From: Gammaproteobacteria bacterium UBA6968
Lineage (GTDB): Bacteria > Pseudomonadota > Gammaproteobacteria > Pseudomonadales > Azotimanducaceae
Assembly (NCBI GenBank): GCA_002450255.1
Contig: DJYW01000094.1
Span: 16,534-29,221 of the forward strand
Direction: 5' to 3'
DNA length: 12,688 nt
The notes under the pieces: model-generated
Seen by the model: only the letters and a program-made list of their open reading frames with translations
Database searches by the model: none
What the model was told of the DNA's origin: nothing
In this document: piece after piece, positions 1 to 7,277 of the stretch
Numbering within the stretch: position 1 is the stretch's first letter
How the letters are laid out: every line of letters begins with the position of its first letter
Position numbers and translations under genes: made by a program

Positions 1-24
1 ATAGCGCTGCAAAAATAGCGCTGC
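1..24. repeat. Two 10-bp direct copies with self-complementary core
   Basis: The sequence atagcgctgc occurs at 1-10 and again at 15-24, separated by four A residues. Because agcgct is its own reverse complement, the two copies can also pair as a 6-bp stem. On the minus strand this lies about 170 nt beyond the stop of the small membrane-protein gene and has a T-run in the loop rather than after the stem. It is therefore not a standard intrinsic terminator. The window edge prevents a fuller reading. Confidence 0.4.
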
Positions 25-194
25 GACATTAGGTCACGCTTCCGGCCCACCTGCAGGTCCGCACGCAGAACCCTGATCCAAGCGGTTTTGCGCCACTATG
101 AACACGTTTTGCGAACTCGTTTCTGCTATCCGATCCAATCGAGCCGACAAGAGTACGAATGGCTGCAACTCGGCCTGCTAAAGTTCGCCCCAAT

Positions 195-566
195 CTAGCG
201 CGATCCGAACTGGCGGCTATTGCTCGTGTGATATCTGGCAATCCTTGCTATGAACAGCATACATGCAACGGCACAAAATAGTGGCAGCGCTTCAACCGAG
301 GCACCGAATCGATCGTGTAACCAGTGCGTGTCTGGCATTTGCGCGAGCCAACCCGCAGACAGAACCAGACAAACCAAAGGAAAGCCCAGCACAATCACAA
401 CATGCCGAAAAATCGCCGCACTGCCGACTGCCGCTAACAATCGTTCCGCGCCTAGCTGCCCGTTAGCAGATCTATCCGTTGCGCCACAGCCGCCTATACA
501 TTGCAAGCAAGCTTGAGCGGCCTGGGTATCGGCCTGGGTATCGGCCTGGTTTGGGCGTTTATTCAT
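195..566 (-). CDS. RseC/MucC-like small membrane protein, shortened N-terminus
   Basis: A 123-residue protein with an N-terminal QADT repeat, then a cysteine cluster (C20, C23, C27 in CLQCIGGCG), then two likely membrane helices (about 52-75 and 91-109) and a basic tail. RseC/MucC proteins have the same order: a C-x2-C...GCG cluster, two helices and a basic end. The stretch IFR-(8 residues)-PLV at the first helix matches the spacing of LLR-(8 residues)-PLL that I recall in Pseudomonas MucC. RseC/MucC proteins act in the inner membrane in sigma-E control or in SoxR reduction. The usual N-terminal beta region is missing and the segment between the cysteines and helix 1 is short. The ATG at 566 is the only start after an in-frame stop, and no clear ribosome site precedes it. 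Next to nadB one normally finds rpoE-rseABC, which fits this reading. Family assignment is inferred; a decaying or unrelated cysteine-rich membrane protein is the alternative. Confidence 0.5.
   Translation of the reverse strand: MNKRPNQADTQADTQAAQACLQCIGGCGATDRSANGQLGAERLLAAVGSAAIFRHVVIVLGFPLVCLVLSAGWLAQMPDTHWLHDRFGASVEALPLFCAVACMLFIARIARYHTSNSRQFGSR
519..550. repeat. 12-bp tandem repeat inside the RseC-like gene
   Basis: The unit ggcctgggtatc is present at 519-530 and 531-542, followed by a partial third copy at 543-550. On the minus strand it encodes the repeated QADT near the N-terminus of the RseC-like protein, so copy-number change would alter length by four residues without shifting the frame. 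Confidence 0.75.
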
Positions 567-635
567 GCGTGAAGTATAGCGGATTCCGCAGCCCGCTCAC
601 CTGTCCAGTATGTTGCTATCTGTTCAGCCAGTTTC

Positions 636-676
636 ACTAGTTATCCGGCCTACCTAATTGTCCGGCCCGACTAGTT
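636..676. repeat. Nested short direct repeats
   Basis: The 7-mer actagtt occurs at 636-642 and 670-676, and between them tccggcc occurs at 644-650 and 661-667. The two repeat pairs sit in the nadB upstream spacer. No regulator is assigned; the arrangement may be a double binding site or chance. Confidence 0.4.
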
Positions 677-724
677 TTCTCCGACGCCAAAGCCTAACAA
701 CACAAGCAAATCTCCCTCGGCACA

Positions 725-753
725 TTGATTCTATATTTTGATTTTTGTTTATT
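725..753 (+). promoter_or_regulatory. Candidate sigma-70 promoter for nadB
   Basis: TTGATT at 725-730 (4 of 6 to the -35 consensus) is followed after 17 bp by TTTATT at 748-753 (4 of 6 to the -10 consensus) within the AT-rich tract. It would give a leader of about 120 nt before the ATG at 882. In such AT-rich sequence chance matches are common, so this is tentative. Confidence 0.25.
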
Positions 754-881
754 AATTTTTCTCGAACTTTCTTTGCATCTTTAACTTTGGCACCCGACAT
801 CAGGGCTGCTCGCAGTGTGATGAAGCTAGCGCAACACTTTAAAGCTTGTTTTAATCCAGCTAAACATAAGTCGAGCTTTCT

Positions 882-2525
882 ATGTCACAACGATTCGCTA
901 CCGACATCCTGATTATTGGCGGCGGCGCTGCCGGTCTATCAGCCGCGCTGCATCTCGCAGCACATTCTCGCGTCACAGTTCTCTGCAAAGGAGACATCAC
1001 CAGCGGCTCATCACACTGGGCACAAGGCGGCATTGCCGCAGTCACAGACCCAGAAGACAGCTTTGACGCCCATATGCGGGACACTCTCGAAGCGGGCGCA
1101 GGACTATGCGATGCCGATGTCGTGCGAAACATTATTGAATGCGCCCCCGAGATCATTCAGCAATTGTCGAGCTGGGGAGTAAATTTCGATCAGGAAGATA
1201 ACTTGCTGCATCTCACACGCGAAGGCGGGCACTCGCATCGCCGGGTGGCCCATGTAGCTGACGCGACGGGCAAGGCCGTGACTCGAACCCTCACAGATCG
1301 CGCATTGGATCACCCGAATATTGAGTTATTTAACGACCGCGTCGCCATCGATTTGATTAATCTTTCAAAGCTCGGCCGCTACCCGAGACGCTGCGCAGGT
1401 GCTTACGTGTTGAATCGAACCACAGGGCGAGTCGAGGTCTTTCAGTCTCGTTTTGTCATTCTAGCAACCGGCGGTGCGAGCAAGGTTTATCTGTACACCA
1501 GCAATCCGGATAGCTCCACCGGAGACGGCATTGCTATGGCCTGGCGCGCGGGCTGTCGCGTCGCCAACATGGAGTTCAATCAGTTTCACCCAACCTGTCT
1601 TTATCATCCGCATGCTGGTTCTTTCCTTATCTCCGAAGCTGTCCGCGGCGAAGGCGGATTCTTGCGCCTTAGCAACGGCGACCGGTTTATGCAGCGCTTT
1701 GACCAGCGCGGCGACCTGGCACCTCGAGATATTGTCGCGCGCGCCATCGATCACGAAATGAAGCGCACCGGCGCCGAATGTGTGTATTTGGACATCAGTC
1801 ATCGTTCTAGAGATTTTATCTATAGCCATTTCCCAAACATCGCAGAGCGTTGCCAAGAACTGGGTATCGATATTACTAAGGTGCCCATCCCGGTTGTGCC
1901 CGCTGCTCACTACACTTGTGGCGGCGTCGTGGTTGATGAAGAGGGCCGAACGGATTTGGCCAATTTATACGCTATAGGCGAAGTGTCCTGTACCGGCTTG
2001 CATGGTGCTAACCGTCTGGCGAGTAACTCTCTACTCGAATGTTTTGCGTATGCGAAAAAAGCAGCAGACAAAATCATCAGCCAGTTAGATCGACCCTTTG
2101 ACGTCCCTTATATCCCACGTTGGGACGAATCCCAGGTAACTGACTCAGATGAAAGCGTGTTAATCGCCCACAACTGGGAAGAACTGCGCCGCTTTATGTG
2201 GGATTTTGTTGGCATTGTGCGTACCAACAAACGCCTGCAGCGGGCGCAACATCGGATTAACCTGCTGCGTCAGGAGATTAACGAGTATTACACTAACTAC
2301 CGGGTGACTAACGATTTGATCGAGCTTCGCAATTTGCTCCATGTCGCAGACCTGATCGTCCAATCGGCTATGAAACGCCAGGAAAGCCGAGGCCTGCATT
2401 TTAACCTAGACTACCCCGAGTCAGATCAGCGCGCAGCCGATACCATTCTATTCCCGGGCAGCCTGGATGACCGGGTGATGATCGGACTACCGAAAACCCA
2501 ACGTAACGGGTTCTCGCTCTCTTGA
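882..2525 (+). CDS. nadB: L-aspartate oxidase
   Basis: Oxidises L-aspartate to iminoaspartate in the cytoplasm, the first step of de novo NAD synthesis, with quinolinate synthase (NadA) as the next enzyme. The 547 residues match the family's usual length (540 in E. coli). Visible parts: the N-terminal FAD-binding [11 protein letters not shown] (residues 13-23), [10 protein letters not shown] (44-53), REGGHSHRR (113-121), LATGGAS (194-200) and the C-terminal flavin segment [18 protein letters not shown] (366-383). R282 in [11 protein letters not shown]343 in HYTCGG and R378 in GANRLASNS correspond, with a constant offset of 8, to R290, H351 and R386 of the E. coli enzyme. A helical succinate-dehydrogenase-type C-terminal domain follows from about residue 430. 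The ATG at 882 has only a weak GAG ribosome site. nadA and nadC are not in the window. Confidence 0.97.
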   Translation: MSQRFATDILIIGGGAAGLSAALHLAAHSRVTVLCKGDITSGSSHWAQGGIAAVTDPEDSFDAHMRDTLEAGAGLCDADVVRNIIECAPEIIQQLSSWGVNFDQEDNLLHLTREGGHSHRRVAHVADATGKAVTRTLTDRALDHPNIELFNDRVAIDLINLSKLGRYPRRCAGAYVLNRTTGRVEVFQSRFVILATGGASKVYLYTSNPDSSTGDGIAMAWRAGCRVANMEFNQFHPTCLYHPHAGSFLISEAVRGEGGFLRLSNGDRFMQRFDQRGDLAPRDIVARAIDHEMKRTGAECVYLDISHRSRDFIYSHFPNIAERCQELGIDITKVPIPVVPAAHYTCGGVVVDEEGRTDLANLYAIGEVSCTGLHGANRLASNSLLECFAYAKKAADKIISQLDRPFDVPYIPRWDESQVTDSDESVLIAHNWEELRRFMWDFVGIVRTNKRLQRAQHRINLLRQEINEYYTNYRVTNDLIELRNLLHVADLIVQSAMKRQESRGLHFNLDYPESDQRAADTILFPGSLDDRVMIGLPKTQRNGFSLS

Positions 2526-2535
2526 CCTAGAACCC
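2508..2535 (+). terminator. Weak hairpin at the nadB stop codon
   Basis: gggttct (2508-2514) and agaaccc (2529-2535) form a 7-bp inverted repeat around the nadB stop codon with a 14-nt loop. There is no T-run after it, so it is at best a poor intrinsic terminator or an RNA 3' structure. Confidence 0.2.
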
Positions 2536-2804
2536 ATTAGGTACCCGTGCCAAACGATCAAACATTGATCATGCCGCCTCTCTGCATAGATTTGTTGCCG
2601 GAGCCGGTCCGAGAATCGAAGAATTGCCAACTGAAATAGGGCAAAACGAGACCGCGAAAAGGTGCCGCGTAACCAAAAGACGGCGCCGGCAACAGGCGGT
2701 GCCAGGTAATAGCGCGGTGGCTGTTAAGTTGGAACTGTATGAACTAAACCACACTTGATTGCAGAGCGCCGCTTTGCGTGCGTTACGAGCTTTACCTCTT
2801 CGCG
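2526..2804. other. Convergent spacer between nadB and ygfX-like gene
   Basis: These 279 bp separate the 3' ends of two converging genes. The only open frame of note (2569-2754, minus) has no recognisable sequence and a Cys/Arg/Ser-rich composition typical of a chance frame. I see no clear intrinsic terminator for either gene. Confidence 0.5.
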
Positions 2805-2820
2805 TCAGCCTACGGCTAAC
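2804..2820 (-). other. Short hairpin overlapping the ygfX-like stop codon
   Basis: Read on the minus strand, GTTAGCC and GGCTGAC pair as a 7-bp stem (one G-T pair) around a 3-nt loop, and the second arm contains the TGA stop. No T-run follows, so it does not look like a rho-independent terminator. It may protect the 3' end of the transcript. Confidence 0.3.
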
Positions 2821-3428
2821 CGCAGTCTCAGCCGCGCTAAAGCATAGAGTTCACCGCTTACTTCGTCCGCGAAGAGCCATTGCGGCACCTGATACTGCGA
2901 CCACCAACAAATTGCCCAGCTCACCTGCCAGGCTTTTATCTTTTCAGCGTTTTCAGGCTCTGCAATGCCGTCTGCTGTTCGAGCGCGCAAACGCGGGCTC
3001 AGACTTTGACCAGAATCCGGGGATGACGTCGTGAGAATGCTTTGCGCTGTATTTTGTAGCGTCAGCATATCGATCGATGTTACCTCTGCGGCGATAGCCA
3101 CACCGGTCGCGCCGCCAGGCGCATCTGTGCAAGCGCCAGTTATGGGGAGCTTGTGTTGTACAGCAACGGCATAGCCTAATGGGATATCTGCCGGTGAGTC
3201 AGTTGGCAGCACCGAGACGGTTCGGTTTGGTGGCATCACAAATAGGCGTACAGACAACCACCCACTTTTGGCCAGCAAACACTGCCCGACCGGTAACCAC
3301 AGGCCTAAGCCAGTCATCCCGAGCAGCTGCCACATGATCCATGCTAGCAATAGCAACCAAACGATCGCGATTCGAAAACGATTACCGTACAGCGGCGGTG
3401 CAATCGGGATTACAGGGTCCCGGTACAC
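2805..3428 (-). CDS. YgfX (CptA)-like membrane protein, longer than usual
   Basis: From a GTG at 3428 this encodes 207 residues. Residues about 18-53 form one or two hydrophobic helices (FRIAIVWLLLLAWIMW, then GLGLWLPVGQCLL). The tail WLFADEVSGELYALARLRL resembles the YgfX ending (in E. coli, a tryptophan/aspartate motif followed by an LRR-type helix). YgfX is an inner-membrane protein encoded beside sdhE; in enteric bacteria it has been linked to SdhE and proposed as the toxin partner CptA. The E. coli protein is 135 residues, so the middle region here (about 60-165, rich in Ser, Thr, Ala and Pro) is extra. An alternative TTG start at 3494 has a better ribosome site (GGGAG, 8 nt away) and would give 229 residues but overlap sdhE by 85 bp; the GTG overlaps by 19 bp. 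Assignment rests on position, topology and the tail. Confidence 0.6.
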   Translation of the reverse strand: MYRDPVIPIAPPLYGNRFRIAIVWLLLLAWIMWQLLGMTGLGLWLPVGQCLLAKSGWLSVRLFVMPPNRTVSVLPTDSPADIPLGYAVAVQHKLPITGACTDAPGGATGVAIAAEVTSIDMLTLQNTAQSILTTSSPDSGQSLSPRLRARTADGIAEPENAEKIKAWQVSWAICWWSQYQVPQWLFADEVSGELYALARLRLRLAVG

Positions 3429-3661
3429 GCGATGATCTTGGCTATCAAGCCGCGCAGCACGGGATCCTCTGGCTGTTCGCGCTCTTGTAACCAATCAAAA
3501 ATCTCCCAATCCTCCAGCTCAAGTAGTGCGGCATACGCCTGCTGCTCTGCTTCGCTCAACTCGCTATAGTGATCGCGCACGAATGGCACCAGTTTCAACT
3601 CTATCTCCAACATGCCTCTGCGGCTGCGCCAGTAAATATGTTTTAAAGAACTGGTTTCCAT
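3410..3661 (-). CDS. sdhE: FAD assembly factor SdhE (CptB family)
   Basis: An 83-residue cytoplasmic protein that promotes covalent attachment of FAD to the flavoprotein subunits of succinate dehydrogenase and fumarate reductase. The family signature RGxxE is present as RGMLE at residues 15-19, and LLELEDWEIFDWL (46-58) matches the conserved C-terminal helix. Length is normal for the family. The ATG at 3661 has only a weak GGA ribosome site. It is first in a two-gene unit with the overlapping ygfX-like gene and diverges from ygfZ across 81 bp, an arrangement known in gammaproteobacteria. Confidence 0.93.
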   Translation of the reverse strand: METSSLKHIYWRSRRGMLEIELKLVPFVRDHYSELSEAEQQAYAALLELEDWEIFDWLQEREQPEDPVLRGLIAKIIACTGTL

Positions 3662-3683
3662 ACTGCTAATCCAGGTTATTGCG

Positions 3684-3711
3684 TTGTCATGGGAATTTCA
3701 GGCAGTCTACT
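3684..3711 (+). promoter_or_regulatory. Candidate sigma-70 promoter for ygfZ
   Basis: TTGTCA at 3684-3689 matches 5 of 6 bases of the -35 consensus. After 16 bp, TCTACT at 3706-3711 matches 4 of 6 of the -10 consensus. Initiation near 3718 would leave a leader of about 25 nt containing the AAGG ribosome site. It lies in the 81-bp spacer shared with divergent sdhE; no equally good promoter was seen for sdhE. Confidence 0.4.
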
Positions 3712-3742
3712 CTGCAATTGTCTGTGAGATAAGGTCTTTGTT

Positions 3743-4546
3743 ATGGGTAGTCCATTGTCTTGGTCGTCAGTCACCGGTCTCGTTGTCGAAGGTCCTGATC
3801 CTGCCGAGTTCTTACAGGGCTACGTGACCTGTAACACGCAACGCTTGCAGGCGGGTAAAACTCTGCCCATGGCATTTTGCAATTTGAAAGGCCGTGTCAT
3901 AGCGAACGGTTGGCTGGTGCCCCGAGGCAAGCAATGTGTTCTCATCGTCCATCGCAGTATTGTCGAAACGCTACGCACGTTTCTTCGCCCCTACCTCGCT
4001 TTTGCGCGTAGCGAGATTTTGTCCCAGGAACTAATGGTTCATGTCGCGACTTCGGATCAAATGGCCGCTGGCGACTACGCATGGTTAGCCGGCCATTATT
4101 TGCGCCTTGCAGAGCCTGCAGGCACACCTCCTGGAGCGGCCGATTCAGAGGAGCCTTACTCGACAGAGGCAGTAACCATCAACCCGTTGCTGATTCAGCA
4201 GCGCTTTGCCTTGGTGAATGCCGCAGTTGCTGACCGTTTTCTACCGCAAATGTTGGGCATGGCAGACAGCGGCGCAGTGGATTTCGACAAAGGCTGTTAT
4301 TTAGGCCAGGAGATTGTGGCGCGGGCGGAATTTCGCGGCCAGGTCAAAAAACAGCTGCAATCCTTCCAATGGCAGGGCGAACCACCGGTTGCCGGTGCGC
4401 ACTGGCTCGCCCCAGAGACGGCAGCAGAAGCGGCGCAGAACGGTGAGGTAATTCTGACCGGTCTGACAGCAGCTAAAGCCGCATCGGCACCTCCATCCGG
4501 GACTGGACTGTGGGTGACAAAGGCGGCTGTGGAAGCGGAGTCTTAA
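3743..4546 (+). CDS. ygfZ: Folate-binding Fe-S cluster protein YgfZ
   Basis: YgfZ is a tetrahydrofolate-binding protein of the GcvT-like fold that supports synthesis or repair of some Fe-S enzymes. The family signature KGC[FY]xGQE is intact as KGCYLGQE at residues 183-190, with the key cysteine at C185, followed by the conserved VARAEFRG (192-199). The N-terminal AEFLQGYVT (21-29) and the NLKGR stretch (47-51) also fit. The protein has 267 residues against 326 in E. coli; the signature lies about 43 residues earlier, so the missing part is mainly in the N-terminal domain between about residues 90 and 150. The C-terminus after about 235 is Ala-rich and weakly conserved. The ATG at 3743 has AAGG about 8 nt upstream. 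It diverges from sdhE, as in Pseudomonas. Confidence 0.93.
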   Translation: MGSPLSWSSVTGLVVEGPDPAEFLQGYVTCNTQRLQAGKTLPMAFCNLKGRVIANGWLVPRGKQCVLIVHRSIVETLRTFLRPYLAFARSEILSQELMVHVATSDQMAAGDYAWLAGHYLRLAEPAGTPPGAADSEEPYSTEAVTINPLLIQQRFALVNAAVADRFLPQMLGMADSGAVDFDKGCYLGQEIVARAEFRGQVKKQLQSFQWQGEPPVAGAHWLAPETAAEAAQNGEVILTGLTAAKAASAPPSGTGLWVTKAAVEAES

Positions 4547-4762
4547 TCGGCTTGCGATGACGTTTAACTTGCGTTTTTTGCACCATACTAAAGATTCGAC
4601 CCCATTTATCGCAGGCGAAGTACTGACTTCAGAGTCACAGACTTCACAAAAGAGCTGGTGACAAAACAGCCACCGCAACTTGCACTATCCGGCACTGATC
4701 CGTACTAGCCAACGAAGCCCGGCCAACTCAAATCACGCCAGCCACACGCAGTTAATTAGGCA
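4547..4762. other. Convergent spacer between ygfZ and ung
   Basis: These 216 bp lie between the 3' ends of two converging genes. There is a T6 run at 4575-4580 region without a stem before it, and a small 5-bp stem (TGACT 4624-4628, AGTCA 4633-4637) without a T-run. Neither makes a convincing terminator, and no gene is seen. Confidence 0.5.
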
Positions 4763-5533
4763 TTAAATTAAGCCATCTGAGACCCAGTCGATCGGCGCAT
4801 GTCCTTGAGACTGCAAATAAGCGTTTGCCTGGGAAAAGTGCCGACAGCCAAAAAAGCCGCGATGCGCGGACAGCGGAGATGGATGTGGCGCGCGAAATAC
4901 CTGATGCCGACTGGCATCTACCACCGCACCTTTTTTATGAGCGTAGCTTCCCCATAACATAAACACCAAACCGGACCGCTGCTCGCTCAGACGTCGCACA
5001 ATTACGTCAGTAAATGTCTCCCAACCCTTGCCTTGATGCGCACCTGCCTGGCTATGCACAACTGTCAGCACCGCGTTCAGCAGTAACACGCCTTGGCTTG
5101 CCCAATAGCTCAGATTGCCACTGCGCCGACGATCGTTCGCGGCTGCGGGCTGTACGGAGGATGCAGGCGCAGATGTTAAGGCGGACTCAGCCAACGCCAT
5201 ATCTGTGTTGATTTCCTGAAAGATATTGCGCAGCGAGGGTGGTATTGGCACGCCGTCAGGTACCGAAAACGACAGGCCGTGGGCTTGGCCGGGTCCGTGA
5301 TACGGATCTTGCCCAATGATAATCACCCGTACCGATTCCACTGGGGTCAGGTTCAAAGCCGCAAAAATCTGCTCGCCAGGCGGATAAACCGCCTTGCCCG
5401 CACGCTTTTCGGCAAGCAAAAAAGCGCGCAAATCCTGCATATACGGTTGTTCAAACTGATCGCCAATAAGCGTGAGCCAAGACTCGTGCAAGTCTGGTGT
5501 ACGGGCCTCGAATGAGATTCGCTTACCAGCCAC
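4763..5533 (-). CDS. ung: Uracil-DNA glycosylase (family 1) with an insertion
   Basis: Removes uracil from DNA as the first step of base-excision repair. All family-1 motifs are present: the water-activating GQDPYH at residues 74-79 (catalytic D76), GLSFS (86-90, with the uracil-stacking F89), LLLN (150-153, N153 for uracil recognition) and the minor-groove loop HPSPLSAHRGFFGC at 217-230 (H217). The protein has 256 residues against 229 in E. coli. Most of the excess is an Ala/Ser-rich segment at about 111-137, between the INTD helix and the GNLSYWASQGVLLLN strand, where E. coli has only a few residues. The start is GTG at 5533, 9 bp after the lysS stop, so it is probably translated from the lysS transcript; the ribosome site is weak. 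Confidence 0.97.
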   Translation of the reverse strand: MAGKRISFEARTPDLHESWLTLIGDQFEQPYMQDLRAFLLAEKRAGKAVYPPGEQIFAALNLTPVESVRVIIIGQDPYHGPGQAHGLSFSVPDGVPIPPSLRNIFQEINTDMALAESALTSAPASSVQPAAANDRRRSGNLSYWASQGVLLLNAVLTVVHSQAGAHQGKGWETFTDVIVRRLSEQRSGLVFMLWGSYAHKKGAVVDASRHQVFRAPHPSPLSAHRGFFGCRHFSQANAYLQSQGHAPIDWVSDGLI

Positions 5534-5542
5534 AGCAGCCGA

Positions 5543-7024
5543 TCATTCCATACGACGCAGCAAGGGAAACAACAATACATCACGAATGGAGGGCATATCC
5601 GTGAGCAACATAACCAGCCGATCAATGCCAATACCCTCGCCCGCTGTTGGCGGCAGACCATATTCCAGAGCCGTGATGTAATCCTGGTCAAAATGCATCG
5701 CTTCGTTGTCGCCCTGACTCTTTAAATCTGCCTGGGCGCGGAAGCGCTGTGCCTGATCGATCGGATCATTCAACTCAGAGAATCCGTTGGCATACTCACG
5801 ACCGCCAATAAACAACTCAAAACGATCGGTAATAGCCGGATTCTCATCATTACGGCGGGCTAAAGGCGAGACCTCCGCAGGATATTCTGTGATGTACGTT
5901 GGTTGCTCAAGCCGATCCTCGACGATGGCTTCAAACACTTCCATTTGGAGTTTGCCCAAACCCCAGATGGACTCGACGTGAGCGCCCCGTTTTTCCAGCA
6001 CCGCCCGTAACGCATCTTCCTGATCCACCTCAGCCTCAGCTAATCCGCCGATGCGATGAAGCGACTCAGCCAGCGGCAAGCGCAGCGGTGACTGAGTGAG
6101 ATCAAGCGGAATGCCCTGATAACCAAACTGCGGGCCTCCCAGCAAATCAATGGCAAGCTTGGCCAATAGGTCATCTGTTAAATCCATGAAATCGCGATAA
6201 TCAGCGTATGCCTGATAAAACTCCAACATCGTGAATTCGGGGTTGTGCCGCGTGCTGAGACCCTCATTACGAAAGTTACGATTAATCTCAAACACCCGCT
6301 CAAAGCCACCAACTACCAGCCGTTTAAGATACAGTTCAGGTGCCACCCGTAAATAGAGTTCCATATCGAGAGCATTATGGTGGGTGGTAAAGGGCCGTGC
6401 GGTCGCACCACCGGGAATGCTATGCATCATCGGCGTTTCGACTTCCAAGTAATCCAAGGCAGAAAAATACTGACGAATGGTCTGCACAATTTGCGAGCGC
6501 ATTCGAAAAACTTTCCGGCTGTCCTCGTTCATCGCCAGATCGAGGTAGCGTTGCCGATAACGGATTTCCTGATCAGTTACGCCATGGAACTTTTCCGGCA
6601 GCGGCAGCAAGGTTTTATTCAATAACTCTAGAGACTGCGCATGTACGGTAAGCTCGCCTTTATTGGTTCGCATTAACCTACCACGCACCCCAACGATATC
6701 GCCCATTTCCCAATACTGATTGAAGCTTTGATAGACCTCTTCGCCTAAATCGTTCTTCGAAAGATAGCACTGAATCTGACCGGAATTATCTTGCAATGTT
6801 ATGAAGCTGGCCTTACCCATCACCCGCCGCAACATAATACGGCCCGCGACCGCAGTCGCGACGGCTTGCTCTGCCAAAGCTTCTTTATCCGCGTCCGCAT
6901 GCTGCGCATGCAATTCATTAGCAAAGTGCTGGCGTCGAAAGTCATTTTGATAGCCTCCCCCAGCCGCCAGCCAGGCCTCCATCTTTGCTTTCCGTGCTTT
7001 GCGAACGTCTCGTTCTTCGCTCAT
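5543..7024 (-). CDS. lysS: Lysyl-tRNA synthetase, class II
   Basis: Charges tRNA-Lys with lysine, as a cytoplasmic dimer. The 493 residues fit the family (505 in E. coli). An OB-fold anticodon-binding domain covers about 56-140 ([21 protein letters not shown]). The class II catalytic core follows: motif 1 region around 185-200 ([15 protein letters not shown]), motif 2 [20 protein letters not shown] at 251-270 and motif 3 [11 protein letters not shown] at 464-474. The conserved serine-to-proline turn [12 protein letters not shown] (201-212) is present. The ATG at 7024 has AAGG 7 nt upstream. It lies downstream of prfB, as in E. coli, but with a 253-bp spacer that suggests its own promoter or leader; ung follows 9 bp later. 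Confidence 0.98.
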   Translation of the reverse strand: MSEERDVRKARKAKMEAWLAAGGGYQNDFRRQHFANELHAQHADADKEALAEQAVATAVAGRIMLRRVMGKASFITLQDNSGQIQCYLSKNDLGEEVYQSFNQYWEMGDIVGVRGRLMRTNKGELTVHAQSLELLNKTLLPLPEKFHGVTDQEIRYRQRYLDLAMNEDSRKVFRMRSQIVQTIRQYFSALDYLEVETPMMHSIPGGATARPFTTHHNALDMELYLRVAPELYLKRLVVGGFERVFEINRNFRNEGLSTRHNPEFTMLEFYQAYADYRDFMDLTDDLLAKLAIDLLGGPQFGYQGIPLDLTQSPLRLPLAESLHRIGGLAEAEVDQEDALRAVLEKRGAHVESIWGLGKLQMEVFEAIVEDRLEQPTYITEYPAEVSPLARRNDENPAITDRFELFIGGREYANGFSELNDPIDQAQRFRAQADLKSQGDNEAMHFDQDYITALEYGLPPTAGEGIGIDRLVMLLTDMPSIRDVLLFPLLRRME

Positions 7025-7277
7025 CTAATAACCTTACTATGGGGTTTAGTTTCTTTAAGAGTCGGCAGCGATACGCACTGCTATCGCGTCGCCAGCTTAT
7101 CCCAAAACAGCTTGTCCCAAACCCGCGCCGGGCCAACAAGACTAGCCTTTGGAATCAGCATCGTGCCTAGATTACTGCGCAAACTGACAGCCCGGCTAAG
7201 GCGGCCACTCCACTTGCTAACAGTCCCGTGAACTAATAGGTCTTATGCAACCAGAGCCTATGGTCCACCCACACTCG
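7025..7277 (-). other. lysS leader / prfB-lysS spacer
   Basis: A 253-bp spacer between prfB and lysS, long for this gene pair. It holds a 15-bp tandem repeat (7093-7122) and a 6-bp hairpin (GCGATA 7068-7073 with TATCGC 7082-7087, 8-nt loop) within 100 nt of the lysS start. No good -35/-10 pair and no T-tracted terminator were seen. It may be a transcribed leader; no known riboswitch or T-box feature was recognised. Confidence 0.4.
7093..7122. repeat. 15-bp tandem repeat upstream of lysS
   Basis: cagcttatcccaaaa (7093-7107) is followed immediately by cagcttgtcccaaac (7108-7122), with two mismatches in 15. It lies about 70-100 bp upstream of the lysS start, adjacent to the small hairpin at 7068-7087. 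Confidence 0.7.

Larger units (their letters stand above)
567..881. other. Divergent intergenic region upstream of nadB
   Basis: This 315-bp spacer lies between the minus-strand RseC-like gene and nadB and holds no convincing open reading frame. Its left half has mixed composition with short direct repeats, and 721-770 is markedly AT-rich. AAAGCT at 841-846 can pair with AGCTTT at 874-879, enclosing a 27-nt loop just before the nadB start, which could affect ribosome access. No remnant of rpoE, which often sits here in gammaproteobacteria, could be read in any frame. Confidence 0.6.

Noticed and set aside
29..241. 70-codon minus-strand frame overlapping the RseC-like gene
   Set aside because: TTG start inside the upstream gene, no ribosome site, no recognisable sequence; judged a chance frame.
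764..790. GAACTTT resembling a sigma-E -35 element upstream of nadB
   Set aside because: At the expected 16-bp spacing the downstream bases are tttgg, not a TCTGA-like -10, so the match is incomplete.
1461..1910. 149-codon open frame on the minus strand
   Set aside because: Antisense to conserved nadB coding sequence; no family resemblance.
2569..2754. 61-codon minus-strand frame in the nadB/ygfX spacer
   Set aside because: No ribosome site or similarity, and composition typical of a non-coding frame.
6791..7231. 146-codon open frame on the plus strand
   Set aside because: Half of it is antisense to the start of lysS; the remainder covers the repeat-bearing leader and shows no recognisable motif.
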